Source of the DNA: an uncultured SAR324 cluster bacterium
Lineage (GTDB): Bacteria > SAR324 > NAC60-12
Assembly: GCA_902562015.1 (NCBI GenBank)
Contig: CACERX010000001.1
Coordinates: 62,001-126,000, forward strand
Direction of reading: 5' to 3'
DNA: 64,000 nt
This document shows, piece by piece, positions 18,020 through 26,838 of the stretch (positions within the stretch are counted from its first letter, which is position 1; every line of letters starts with the position of its first letter). The notes beneath the pieces were generated by a model. It searched no databases. It was not told the origin of the DNA and saw only the letters and a list, made by a program, of their open reading frames with translations. The translations under genes were made by a program, and so were the position numbers.

Positions 18020-19276
18020 TCAAGGATTAATATCTTTAGAATCATTTAATTTGTAGTTCCTGAGATAAAAATTCAATAATGGTCCTACTAGTAGAATTAT
18101 ACCTGTGGAAGCAAAAGCCCAAAACCAGGCATTTTCGCTATTATGTCCACCAAAAGAATTTAGAATAATTCCAAAACCTACTGGTCCCAAAAATGATCCA
18201 ATAAAACCGATACTTGAATGAACCGCTAAAGTAACCCCACGGCTATCTTCTGTTGCACTTTCTATTGCACCGGTTGTAATTGATGCAGATTCTCCAGTTA
18301 CGAAACATCCATAAACCAACACAATTGTAATCAATAATGGAGCTGTAGTACCAATACTATTACCCACCAAAAAGGCAAATACTGCAGAAATCCCCATAAT
18401 GCTGTTCACAATGCGTGTCCTGCCAAAACGCATTGACAACTCATTACCTATAACACTAGCAGGCATGCTTAGCAAAACACCTACAAATACAATTAGTGAT
18501 GGTTGAATGTTCCCACTGTCTAAACCTGAAAGAGCAAAAGCCAGATATGCGACAATCCATGAACGGAATGCGAAAAGTTCATAATTATGTGTTGAATAAC
18601 ATGCAATCCAACCCATTGCTATCGGATTCCGCAACACAGGTCTGAAATCCAGAGAACTGAGTCCCGAACGTATCCCTTCCTTATTAGGACGATTTTCCAG
18701 GATGATCCAAATTATCAATATTCCAAGCAATGCACATATTCCAGCAAACCAGAATGCAATTTCCCAAGCAAACCAGTCCTGAATATAACCTCCAATTAAG
18801 AAGGAAAACGCACTTCCCACACCAAAAGAAGATGTATAAAAAGATGTTGCCCTTACTCTGGATTTACCTGTTAAGCGGTCTGTCAGAGCCTTGAGACCTG
18901 GCATGTATGTCCCAGCCAGACCAATACCACCCATTGTCCTGAAAAGCATGGCTGTCCAGTATCCTTCTGCAAATAAAGCAAATCCAAAACAACTCAGGCA
19001 TGTAATTAAAGCACCGCCAATAAATATTTTTTTTGCATCTATCCAGTCTGTAATACTTACAAGAATCAAAACAAAAACCATGTAGGCTCCGTAATAAATT
19101 CCACTTATCCAACCCGCGTCAACACTATCGAGTTGCCATTCATTGAAGAAAAAAGGAAGCATTGATGAAAATGTGAAAATTCCCTGCATTAAAAGCACCA
19201 CAGCAAAACTTGTCCAGAAAATCATTTTTACTGTAGATATATTTGATAACTCTGAGTCAGATTGTACTTTTTTCAT
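18020..19276 (-). CDS. MFS transporter
   Basis: This 418-residue, 12-helix carrier has typical major-facilitator features: the loop 2-3 segment SITDWIDAKKIFIGGALI, the TMGGIGLAGTYMPGLKALTDRL helix 4-5 region and a long central loop. It resembles the uptake branch of the family used for small anions, but the substrate cannot be read from sequence. It starts 5 bp from a perfect 19-bp palindrome that may be an operator. sucD follows 115 bp downstream. Nearby organic-acid genes suggest a carboxylate or sulfonate role (inference). Confidence 0.87.
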   Translation of the reverse strand: MKKVQSDSELSNISTVKMIFWTSFAVVLLMQGIFTFSSMLPFFFNEWQLDSVDAGWISGIYYGAYMVFVLILVSITDWIDAKKIFIGGALITCLSCFGFALFAEGYWTAMLFRTMGGIGLAGTYMPGLKALTDRLTGKSRVRATSFYTSSFGVGSAFSFLIGGYIQDWFAWEIAFWFAGICALLGILIIWIILENRPNKEGIRSGLSSLDFRPVLRNPIAMGWIACYSTHNYELFAFRSWIVAYLAFALSGLDSGNIQPSLIVFVGVLLSMPASVIGNELSMRFGRTRIVNSIMGISAVFAFLVGNSIGTTAPLLITIVLVYGCFVTGESASITTGAIESATEDSRGVTLAVHSSIGFIGSFLGPVGFGIILNSFGGHNSENAWFWAFASTGIILLVGPLLNFYLRNYKLNDSKDINP

Positions 19277-19280
19277 TTTA

Positions 19281-19299
19281 TGTTTTTACTGTAAAAACA
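19281..19299. promoter_or_regulatory. Perfect 19-bp palindrome upstream of the MFS gene
   Basis: TGTTTTTAC-T-GTAAAAACA has 9-bp perfect arms around a single central base, only 5 bp upstream of the ATG on the minus strand, overlapping where the ribosome site would lie. The position suits a repressor operator (several helix-turn-helix families bind such sites) or a translation-blocking hairpin. No regulator gene is adjacent. Confidence 0.45.
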
Positions 19300-19542
19300 G
19301 AGATAAGGTGGGATAAGGGGAAGCTTATAATGGCTTTTCTTCCTGACATGAATTCAAGGAATTTTAATCTATAAAATATTAGTCTTCATTGCTTTGGCAT
19401 ATCACAAGTTTTCTTAAAGAAATATTATTGAATTAGAGTGTTTATGGTATTTGAGATATTTTAATAAAGAGCAAAAATCAACTATACATTCATTTTAAAA
19501 AGATTGAGACATATTAATTTTTCTTTTGCTTATGCGAATTAA

Positions 19543-21027
19543 TTATTTAATGGAAAATGATACGGCCCTATATACGCCTGTTAGCAAAGTAAGAAAACCT
19601 GCAATAATTAAAAGCAGGCATATTGGCCTGGACAAGTACTCAAAAATGTCATAATGCACCATCTGCATTCCCTGAGCAAAATTCTGTTCTCCAATTTTTC
19701 CTAATATAATCCCCAGTACAATACCAGGTATCGAATAACCAGATCTTCTTAACAAAAACCCGATTATCCCTGAACCAAACATAATCATCACATCAAGCAC
19801 CAGACCTCTTCCAATATAAGAGCCAATACTTGAAAGAAGCAAAATCATAGGTGCCAAAAACTGAAAAGGGATTTTCAACAGATAAAGTATCGTCTTTGTC
19901 TCAATTAAACCTATAAACAGAATAGATAAATTTGCATAAAACATTGCGGAGAAAACTATCCATATTAGTTCAGGTGAATTATAGAACACCATTGGTCCAG
20001 GTTCCAGATCATGCATTTGGAATACTCCAACCATCAGTGCCGTCATTGCACCACCAGGTAGTCCAAGTGCAAGTAGAGGAATCATTGCAGCTCCAGTTGC
20101 GGCATTATTTGCAGTCTCTGAAGAAATTACACCCTCCAATTTACCTTTGCCAAACCCTTCTTTGTCCTTGGACCAGCGGACTGCTTCTCCATAGCCCATA
20201 AATGCGGCAAGAGTGGCACCTATACCAGGCAAAATCCCACAAAAAAAACCGACAACAATTGATCTTACTACAGCAATTTTATTAATCCATAATTCTATAA
20301 TTGTAGGAAAATCAAAACTTAGTTCTGGAGCCACATATTTTCCAATTGCTTTTTTCTCTGCCTGTACAAAAATCTCTGATACTGCAAAAAACCCTAAGAT
20401 AGCAGGAACAAATGCAATCCCTGCAGCAAGATCAGCAAAACCAAAATTATAACGATTAATTCCTCCAACTGGATCCTGGCCAATAGTAGCTATCAGCAAT
20501 CCACATAATACGGAAATCCACCCTTTCCAGATAGTCCTGCCTCCAACTGAAGATGCCACTGCCAGACCAAAAAATACCAATGCAAAAATCTCAGGGGGGC
20601 CAATATTGGAAATTGCCCAGTTTGCAAGGGGTTCAGTTGCCATCATCATAATTACTGCAGAAGTTACACCGCCAATAGCAGAACAAAGTACCGCAGCTCC
20701 AACTGCTTTTCCGGATTTACCATTCCGAGTCATTGGATATCCATCAAATGCAGTAGGAGCATTTTCAGGAGCACCAGGGATATTGAACAGAATCGCTGTA
20801 ATTGCTCCTCCGTAGGTCCCGGTACAATAAATCACAGCAAATAGCATAACACCTTGTGCAGGGTCAAAATTTGCAGTAAATGGCAACAATATTGCTGCAA
20901 GAGTCAGCATGCTCACACCTGGGATTGCACCAAATAACATCCCCCCAATAACGCCAAAGACAAAGATTAAAATAGAAAAAGGGTCTCCAAATAGTGCATA
21001 AGTCCCTGCAATGAAGTTATCAATCAT
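19543..21027 (-). CDS. tctA: Tripartite tricarboxylate transporter large membrane subunit TctA
   Basis: This 494-residue integral membrane protein has both TctA signatures: GAIPGVSMLTLAAILLPFT near residues 33-51 and GILPGIGATLAAFMGYGEA followed by KLEGVISSETANNAATGAAMIPLLALGLPGG. It forms the ion-coupled channel of a TTT uptake system with TctB and the periplasmic TctC. The three genes run tctC-tctB-tctA on the minus strand. TTT systems carry citrate, other di/tricarboxylates, aromatic acids or sulfonates. The neighbouring divergent genes point to an organosulfonate here (inference). Confidence 0.95.
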   Translation of the reverse strand: MIDNFIAGTYALFGDPFSILIFVFGVIGGMLFGAIPGVSMLTLAAILLPFTANFDPAQGVMLFAVIYCTGTYGGAITAILFNIPGAPENAPTAFDGYPMTRNGKSGKAVGAAVLCSAIGGVTSAVIMMMATEPLANWAISNIGPPEIFALVFFGLAVASSVGGRTIWKGWISVLCGLLIATIGQDPVGGINRYNFGFADLAAGIAFVPAILGFFAVSEIFVQAEKKAIGKYVAPELSFDFPTIIELWINKIAVVRSIVVGFFCGILPGIGATLAAFMGYGEAVRWSKDKEGFGKGKLEGVISSETANNAATGAAMIPLLALGLPGGAMTALMVGVFQMHDLEPGPMVFYNSPELIWIVFSAMFYANLSILFIGLIETKTILYLLKIPFQFLAPMILLLSSIGSYIGRGLVLDVMIMFGSGIIGFLLRRSGYSIPGIVLGIILGKIGEQNFAQGMQMVHYDIFEYLSRPICLLLIIAGFLTLLTGVYRAVSFSIK

Positions 21028-21036
21028 AAAATGGAA

Positions 21037-21606
21037 TTAAAAATTTAAGGATTGATGCAAATTGTTGTTAATTGTGAGCATAAAAGCACTGAAATCGTAG
21101 AATGGTGAAACATTACCCTGTGGAAGAGGGGCATTTAACAATACCATGAAAAGGGAAATAATCAGGAAATAAATAAATAATGTGTTTGCTAAAATCCACT
21201 TTACTCTCTTTTCTCCAAGAAACATGATTAACAATGCAATAAAAACTGGCGTAGCAGCATAGAATCCTACTGGCTTAAGTAACCACGCATAGATAAAAGG
21301 AAGAAGTAATATGGCAATTAGTTTCTGTACAGAACGAAAATTTTCATATGAAATGCTCTCATCATCTTCAGTTATGCCTATACGGCCTTGCTGTTCTTCA
21401 GAACCTTTTTTGTATAGCTGGAAAAAATTACCAAGTACAACAAGCAGGAGAATGCCTAAAATTGCCCTTGGCCAGCCGGTAGCACCAAATATATATATTT
21501 CTATCTCCTGATCGAATTCAAATGAGAAGGCAAAAAAAATAACAATAATGAATACCCATACACCGGTTTCAACAATATGAGAAACCTTTAACTTGCTCAT
21601 CGCCAA
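21037..21606 (-). CDS. tctB: Tripartite tricarboxylate transporter small membrane subunit TctB
   Basis: This 189-residue protein has four predicted membrane segments and the TctB layout: an early GATGWPRAILGILLLVVLGNF segment, a charged loop and a hydrophobic second half. TctB is the small, poorly conserved partner of TctA. The start lies 92 bp after tctC and its stop is 9 bp before tctA, consistent with one transcript. Confidence 0.9.
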   Translation of the reverse strand: MAMSKLKVSHIVETGVWVFIIVIFFAFSFEFDQEIEIYIFGATGWPRAILGILLLVVLGNFFQLYKKGSEEQQGRIGITEDDESISYENFRSVQKLIAILLLPFIYAWLLKPVGFYAATPVFIALLIMFLGEKRVKWILANTLFIYFLIISLFMVLLNAPLPQGNVSPFYDFSAFMLTINNNLHQSLNF

Positions 21607-21698
21607 ATTCTTGAAATATTTTTTGGAATGTGTCCGGTTGGGAATTACCGGACACTAAAAAGAAATGGTCTTTTAGAAATTAAATAAAATTACAAACA

Positions 21699-22730
21699 TT
21701 ATTTAACATCCAGACCCATTGCTTTATAAACATCTCTATATTGAGCAATGGAGTTATTTATTAGTTTTCTGGCACCTGCGGTGTCACGATAACTATCAAT
21801 CACAGTCATGAATTTGGATTCATTGAATTTCTGATAGCTGTCCTGACAATATGCTCGCTGAAATGCCCACTGAAGCCACTCAACCCGATTAGCCGGTGCA
21901 TTTGCATGTACATAAAATCCTCTGAAACGCAAGAGCGGCTCAAAAGACATTCCCATTTCCCTGTGTGTTGGTACATCAGCAAAGACGGATGGTCTTTCAT
22001 TAAATATTGTTAAAATGGGTTTGAATTTATCTGCGTCAAGGAACTTCCTTACATCACCTGGCTGCTCAAATAGTGCATCAACCTGTCCGCCCAACAGAGC
22101 ACCATAACGAGGGGCACCCTTATCAAATGAAATCTGCTGTATTTTTAAGCCCGCAGCTTCTGTAATGAATTTCATTGTTACTCGCTCCATCGAGCCTTCT
22201 TTTGAAACATTTGCAATGGTTGACTTTCCGTTCTGAGCTTTAACCCATTTTGCATATGATTTCCAGTCATTATAGCGAGTCTCGTTTGTACGTATATAGA
22301 TCTGTGAAAAAGTAACTTGGGATATTACTAAAGGAAACAAGTCTACTGCGGGGTTAGGTCTACTTGAATCCAAAGCGTGAGCAGATGAAGCATCATCAAT
22401 ATGTTCGAGTACTGTATAACCATCTGCAGGGGCAGCCATATATGCTGTCATACCCACCGTACCTGAACCGCCTGGTTTGTGGTCACGATTAATGCTAACA
22501 CCGGTATGACCAGTAACAGCCTCAGCCATTGCTGCTGCAATCTGTCCTGAACCTCCAGCAGGTCCATATGGAACAATCATGGTTAGTGCACGACTAGGGA
22601 AACCTGAAGGCTTTGCCATATTGCTCTGCTTGACTTTGCATTCAAATGCGGCTGCTGTTCCCGTAAGTAAAAACCCACATAAACTTGCAAATCCAAATGC
22701 GGTTAATTTGTTAATATATATTTTTTTCAT
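21699..22730 (-). CDS. tctC: TTT-family periplasmic solute-binding protein TctC
   Basis: This 343-residue exported binding protein has a signal peptide (residues 1-28, cleavage near TAAA), then the TctC/Bug-type fold with RALTMIVPYGPAGGSGQIA (first ligand loop), GGSGTVGMTAYMAAPADGYTVLEH and AGLKIQQISFDKGAPRYGALLGGQVDALF. It captures the solute for TctAB in the periplasm. It has a strong ribosome site (AGGAGG) 7 bp before the ATG. The gene is transcribed away from the TauE/SafE-aldehyde dehydrogenase-ligase block, with the promoters in the shared 162-bp gap. Confidence 0.93.
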   Translation of the reverse strand: MKKIYINKLTAFGFASLCGFLLTGTAAAFECKVKQSNMAKPSGFPSRALTMIVPYGPAGGSGQIAAAMAEAVTGHTGVSINRDHKPGGSGTVGMTAYMAAPADGYTVLEHIDDASSAHALDSSRPNPAVDLFPLVISQVTFSQIYIRTNETRYNDWKSYAKWVKAQNGKSTIANVSKEGSMERVTMKFITEAAGLKIQQISFDKGAPRYGALLGGQVDALFEQPGDVRKFLDADKFKPILTIFNERPSVFADVPTHREMGMSFEPLLRFRGFYVHANAPANRVEWLQWAFQRAYCQDSYQKFNESKFMTVIDSYRDTAGARKLINNSIAQYRDVYKAMGLDVK

Positions 22731-22758
22731 TGAACCTCCTCTTTAATTGACTAAAATA

Positions 22759-22792
22759 AATAATCACGGCTAAAATGTGAAGAATAATCACG
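22759..22792. promoter_or_regulatory. Direct 10-bp repeats in the tctC/tauE divergent intergenic region
   Basis: The 10-mer aataatcacg occurs at 22759-22768 and 22783-22792, with a 24-bp period (just over two helical turns). It lies between the divergent uptake and catabolic genes. This spacing suits an activator or repressor dimer serving both directions. The region is AT-rich and no regulator gene is adjacent, so this is a candidate only. Confidence 0.35.
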
Positions 22793-22892
22793 TAATCTAT
22801 CTTAATCTAAAAATTTGTCAAGAATAATTATGCTATATGTTTTCTCTTACCTAACTTTTTAGAAAATCCAACTTTTGGGGAGTAATTAAAAA

Positions 22893-23633
22893 GTGTTTGA
22901 CGTTCTTACTGCTATAGCAATTTTTAGTTCTATATTACTTGCCGGTTTGCTTAAAGGATTAATCGGAGTTGGTTTTCAGACAGTCGGGATTGCGTTCTTA
23001 ACAATCATAACAAACTTGCCTAACGCTATTTCTCTTTTGTTGATTCCATCACTAGTCACCAACTTATGGCAGGCTGGAGTCGGAAAAGAGTTTTTTCCAA
23101 TCCTAATAAGACTTTGGCCCCTGATATTTACATCCAGTATAATGGTGTGGTTTGGTTCAAAAGCATTGACAACTTTTTCCCTTTCATATCTTTCTACACT
23201 TCTAGGCATTCTTATCATTGTTTATTCCACATTTAGTCTATTCGGCCTCAGATTCGATATAAAAACAAAAAATGAGCGGTGGCTTACACCAATTATAGGA
23301 TTAATTAACGGTACGCTTACAGGCATGACAGGAATTTTTGTTCTGCCATGTGTATTTTATTTTAATGCAATTGGATTTCGCAAAGACACATTGATACAAT
23401 CAATGGGGATCCTTTTCACGGCATTAACTCTGATGCTTATTGTTTCACTTAAAACGAAAAATATCCTAACCTTGGAACTATCTGGCTGGTCAGCATTTGC
23501 AATTATTCCTGCAATTACAGGGGTTTTTTTTGGTCAGAGAATAAGGAAAAGGATCTCTGAAGCAATTTTCAAGAAATTTTTTTTCTCTTGCCTAATTATG
23601 TTAGGTATTTTCATAACTTATAATTCAATATAA
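22893..23633 (+). CDS. TauE/SafE-family sulfite/anion exporter
   Basis: This 246-residue protein has about eight membrane segments in two related halves. The first half opens ILLAGLLKGLIGVGFQTVGIAFL and the second INGTLTGMTGIFVLPCVFYFNAIGF, the usual duplicated TauE pattern. The family exports sulfite or sulfoacetate-type anions and is often encoded with taurine or sulfonate catabolism. The start is GTG; there is no ATG nearby that keeps the first helix. It is the first gene of a plus-strand run with an acylating aldehyde dehydrogenase (81 bp on) and an acyl-CoA ligase, and is divergent from tctC. Confidence 0.88.
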   Translation: MFDVLTAIAIFSSILLAGLLKGLIGVGFQTVGIAFLTIITNLPNAISLLLIPSLVTNLWQAGVGKEFFPILIRLWPLIFTSSIMVWFGSKALTTFSLSYLSTLLGILIIVYSTFSLFGLRFDIKTKNERWLTPIIGLINGTLTGMTGIFVLPCVFYFNAIGFRKDTLIQSMGILFTALTLMLIVSLKTKNILTLELSGWSAFAIIPAITGVFFGQRIRKRISEAIFKKFFFSCLIMLGIFITYNSI

Positions 23634-23713
23634 AATTACTTTATCATCAGTTTCTAATTAATTTTAAAACAATTTTATAAGTAATATTAACAAATTTGAG
23701 AGAAATTTAATTT

Positions 23714-25108
23714 ATGCTGAAAATCTCAATCGAAACACTTATCGAACAGGCAAAGTCAGCTCAAACTGAGTTTGAAAAAGCCAAACAAGAAGTAGTAGAT
23801 GAACTGATAACTGGTCTTGCATGGGCATTAATAAACCCTGAAACTAACCTTTCTTTATCAAATCAAGCTGTCAAAGATACAGGACTGGGAAATTCTGTTG
23901 ATAAATTCAACAAAAATTATCGAAAAACTTTAGGCCTTCTTAGAGATTTAAAAAATACACCCTCTGTAGGAGTTATCAAAGAAATTCCACAGAAAGGTCT
24001 GGTTGAGATTGCTCGTCCAGTTGGCATTATAGGCGCACTTACTCCTTCCACAAATCCAATTGCGACTCCACTAAATAATACTCTCAATGCAATTAAAGGA
24101 AGAAACGCAATCATCTTAGCTCCATCACCTAAAGGAGAGGCAGTCTGTGAACTCATAGTTGAAATTCTACAAGGGGTTCTAGTTCAACTTGGCCATCCAA
24201 AATACCTAATTCAGAAAATTCCATCTCCTGTAAGTAAGGATTTAACCAATAAACTGATGGAGTTCGTTGACATGGTTGTGGTCACAGGATCACAAAAAAA
24301 TGTAAGTTCAGCTTATAGAAGTGGCACTCCGGCAATTGGTGTTGGTGCAGGAAACGTGGCTGTAATTATAGATGAAACTGCTGAAATGACTTCTACGGCA
24401 AAAAAGATTGTGACTTCAAAGACATTTGACAACGCAACAAGTTGTTCATCTGAAAACAGTCTCGTGATTGTGGATGAAGTTTATGAAAATGCCTTGAAAG
24501 CGCTGCAGGAAGAAGGTGGGGTTCTGCTTGATCGCATAGAAACACAAGAATTGAGAGATAATTTATGGATTCAGGGGAAGTTGAATCCACTTCTGATTGC
24601 GAAATCGGCTTGTGATATAGCTAAATTGGTTGGTTTGCAACGTCCAGAAATGAAACAGGCAAAAATGCTGATGGTGGAAGAAAACGGCACAGGACACGAA
24701 CATCCTTTTTCTGGAGAAAAACTTAGTCCTGTATTGACACTATATCGAGCAGATAATTTTGAAACTGCTTGCCAAAGAATAATAGAATTATATGAATTCC
24801 AGGGGAAAGGACACTCAGTTGGAATACATTCAAAAAATGAAAAACGTCCCCTGGAAATGGGGCTGAAGCTTCCTGCATGTCGCGTAATTGTGAATCAGCC
24901 ACATTGTCTGGCCACTGGAGGTAGTTTTGGTAACGGTATGCCCTTTTCTCTTTCAATGGGTTGCGGTACATGGGGTAAAAATAGCATAAGTGATAATCTC
25001 AATTATCGACATTTTCTTAATATAGTACGGGTAGTTCATCCTCTAAATCCAATAGAACCCAGTGAAGAAGAAATATTTGGTGACTTCTGGAAAAAACATG
25101 GTCGCTAA
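23714..25108 (+). CDS. sauS: Acylating aldehyde dehydrogenase, probable sulfoacetaldehyde dehydrogenase (SauS-like)
   Basis: This 464-residue CoA-acylating aldehyde dehydrogenase belongs to the EutE/AdhE-like group. The catalytic cysteine is Cys244 in FDNATSCSSENSLVI, and the nucleotide-binding and glycine-rich regions are in GTPAIGVGAGNVAVIID and HCLATGGSFGNGMPFSLSMGCGTWG. SauS of the sulfoacetate pathway belongs to this group and has about the same length. It reduces sulfoacetyl-CoA to sulfoacetaldehyde. The TauE/SafE gene before and the AMP-forming ligase after match the known sauS-sauT set. Alternatives are other short acyl-CoA/aldehyde pairs such as acetaldehyde, so the substrate call is inferred from context. 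Confidence 0.75.
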   Translation: MLKISIETLIEQAKSAQTEFEKAKQEVVDELITGLAWALINPETNLSLSNQAVKDTGLGNSVDKFNKNYRKTLGLLRDLKNTPSVGVIKEIPQKGLVEIARPVGIIGALTPSTNPIATPLNNTLNAIKGRNAIILAPSPKGEAVCELIVEILQGVLVQLGHPKYLIQKIPSPVSKDLTNKLMEFVDMVVVTGSQKNVSSAYRSGTPAIGVGAGNVAVIIDETAEMTSTAKKIVTSKTFDNATSCSSENSLVIVDEVYENALKALQEEGGVLLDRIETQELRDNLWIQGKLNPLLIAKSACDIAKLVGLQRPEMKQAKMLMVEENGTGHEHPFSGEKLSPVLTLYRADNFETACQRIIELYEFQGKGHSVGIHSKNEKRPLEMGLKLPACRVIVNQPHCLATGGSFGNGMPFSLSMGCGTWGKNSISDNLNYRHFLNIVRVVHPLNPIEPSEEEIFGDFWKKHGR

Positions 25109-25155
25109 GAATATTTAATATCATTTACAAAATAACTGAGGCATTAACAAAAATT

Positions 25156-26691
25156 GTGAATCCAAAAGGACATACAATCCAGAGTTTGATTGATCACCAC
25201 GCGGATAATATTCCGAGACAGAATTATGTGGTTTATCCTGAAACAGGAAAATCTTTTAGCTGGAGTGAATTTAAACAACGTGTTCAGTCTGTAACATGTT
25301 ATTTGTGTGAGAAGGGACTTTCCCGGAAAGTCCCTGTAGCAGGCCTACTTGGTAATGGACAAACAGCATTGGAATTATTTTTGGGAGGAATGTACGGAGG
25401 ATTTCAAATCTTGCTGGCAAATCCCTTATCAGGCAGAGATATTTTAGCTTATGTATTAGAACATTCTGAAACTAAAACACTGTTTGTAGCACATCAATAC
25501 CAAAAATTAGCAGAAGAGGCACTTTCTCAACTTACAAACAAACCGGAAATCATAATGAATCGTGAGGACGAATTGCCGGTATGGGATGAAAATGTCCCGG
25601 TCAAAAAACTGCTAAAATATATACCTACCCCGAAAGAAAAGGCCCTGCTTATTTATACATCTGGAACTACTGGACGTCCAAAGGGAGTTATACACACACA
25701 TGAAAGCCTTCTTTATGGAGGCTGGAACACTGAAATAGCTCATGAACTAAAACCTCGTGACAAGAGCCTATGCGTATTGCCACTGTACCACATCAACGCG
25801 CAAGTAGTTTCTGTTATGGGTACACTTGTAAACGGTTCAGGTTTAGTTATGCCTAAACGTTTTCAGGCATCCAAATTCTGGTCCTGGGTTGTTGACCAAA
25901 AATGTACTTGGTTTAGTGTAGTTCCTACAATTATCTCATATTTGATGAATATTGAAGAAGGGACAAAATTAAAATCAAAAATGGGAAGGGTTAGATTTGG
26001 ACGCTCTGCATCTGCTGCATTACCTCCAGCTTTGCAAAAAGCATTTGAAGAACGTTTTGGAATAAAAGTTGTTGAAACCATGGGTATCACTGAAACTGCT
26101 TCTCCGTTACTTTCAAACCCAATTGACCCAAAACTACACAAACTTGGTTCACCTGGAATAGCTTATGGAAACGAGGTTAGAATTGCTGACGCTGACGGAA
26201 CTGAAGTATCTTTAAATACAGAAAGTGAGATACAGGTTAGAGGATTGAATTTAATGACAGGCTATCTTAAAAATCCTAAGGCAACTCAAGAAGCATTCAC
26301 CCCTGATGGATGGTATAGAACCGGTGATCTTGGAAAGATGGATTCTGAAGGATACGTATTTGTTACTGGACGTCTTAAAGAACTGATTATCAAAGGCGGA
26401 GAGAACATTTCACCACGAGAAATTGATGATGTCTTATACAAACATAAAAGTGTCTTGGAGGCTGCGGCTTTCCCACTACCGGATAACCATTATGGACAAA
26501 CCATTGCAGCAGCTATTGCTCCGCGTCCTGGAGAAAACGTTCCTGAATCTGAACTTAGAAAACTATGTCTGGATGCATTAGGAGAATATAGATCACCGGC
26601 CCACTACTTTTTCCTCAATGAACTGCCAAAAGGCCCCTCGGGTAAAATTCAGCGCCTAAAACTTACAGATCAATACTCCAGCTCAAAATAA
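25156..26691 (+). CDS. AMP-forming acyl-CoA ligase, candidate sulfoacetate-CoA ligase (SauT-like)
   Basis: This 511-residue ANL-superfamily enzyme has the P-loop motif LIYTSGTTGRPKGVIHTH (about 165-182), ETMGITETASPL, the DGWYRTGDLGKMDSEGYVFVTGRLKELIIKGGENISP hinge and the C-terminal catalytic lysine in PKGPSGKIQRLKL. It activates a carboxylic acid to its CoA ester. It follows the acylating aldehyde dehydrogenase by 47 bp. The pair would convert an acid to its aldehyde: sulfoacetate via sulfoacetyl-CoA if the neighbourhood reading is right. Fatty or other acids are alternatives. Start is GTG at 25156, with no ATG that keeps the N-terminus. Confidence 0.8.
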   Translation: MNPKGHTIQSLIDHHADNIPRQNYVVYPETGKSFSWSEFKQRVQSVTCYLCEKGLSRKVPVAGLLGNGQTALELFLGGMYGGFQILLANPLSGRDILAYVLEHSETKTLFVAHQYQKLAEEALSQLTNKPEIIMNREDELPVWDENVPVKKLLKYIPTPKEKALLIYTSGTTGRPKGVIHTHESLLYGGWNTEIAHELKPRDKSLCVLPLYHINAQVVSVMGTLVNGSGLVMPKRFQASKFWSWVVDQKCTWFSVVPTIISYLMNIEEGTKLKSKMGRVRFGRSASAALPPALQKAFEERFGIKVVETMGITETASPLLSNPIDPKLHKLGSPGIAYGNEVRIADADGTEVSLNTESEIQVRGLNLMTGYLKNPKATQEAFTPDGWYRTGDLGKMDSEGYVFVTGRLKELIIKGGENISPREIDDVLYKHKSVLEAAAFPLPDNHYGQTIAAAIAPRPGENVPESELRKLCLDALGEYRSPAHYFFLNELPKGPSGKIQRLKLTDQYSSSK

Positions 26692-26838
26692 CCTGTTTAA
26701 TAGTTATCTATTGACTTAAAACAAAGAGGATTCCAAAATTCATCATTTGCCAGAATGTTTTCTGACGGTGAACGCTTGTTTTGGTTTGACTCTATCAAAC
26801 AAGTTTCCAATTTTGATTTAAATTATAATTCTAAAACC

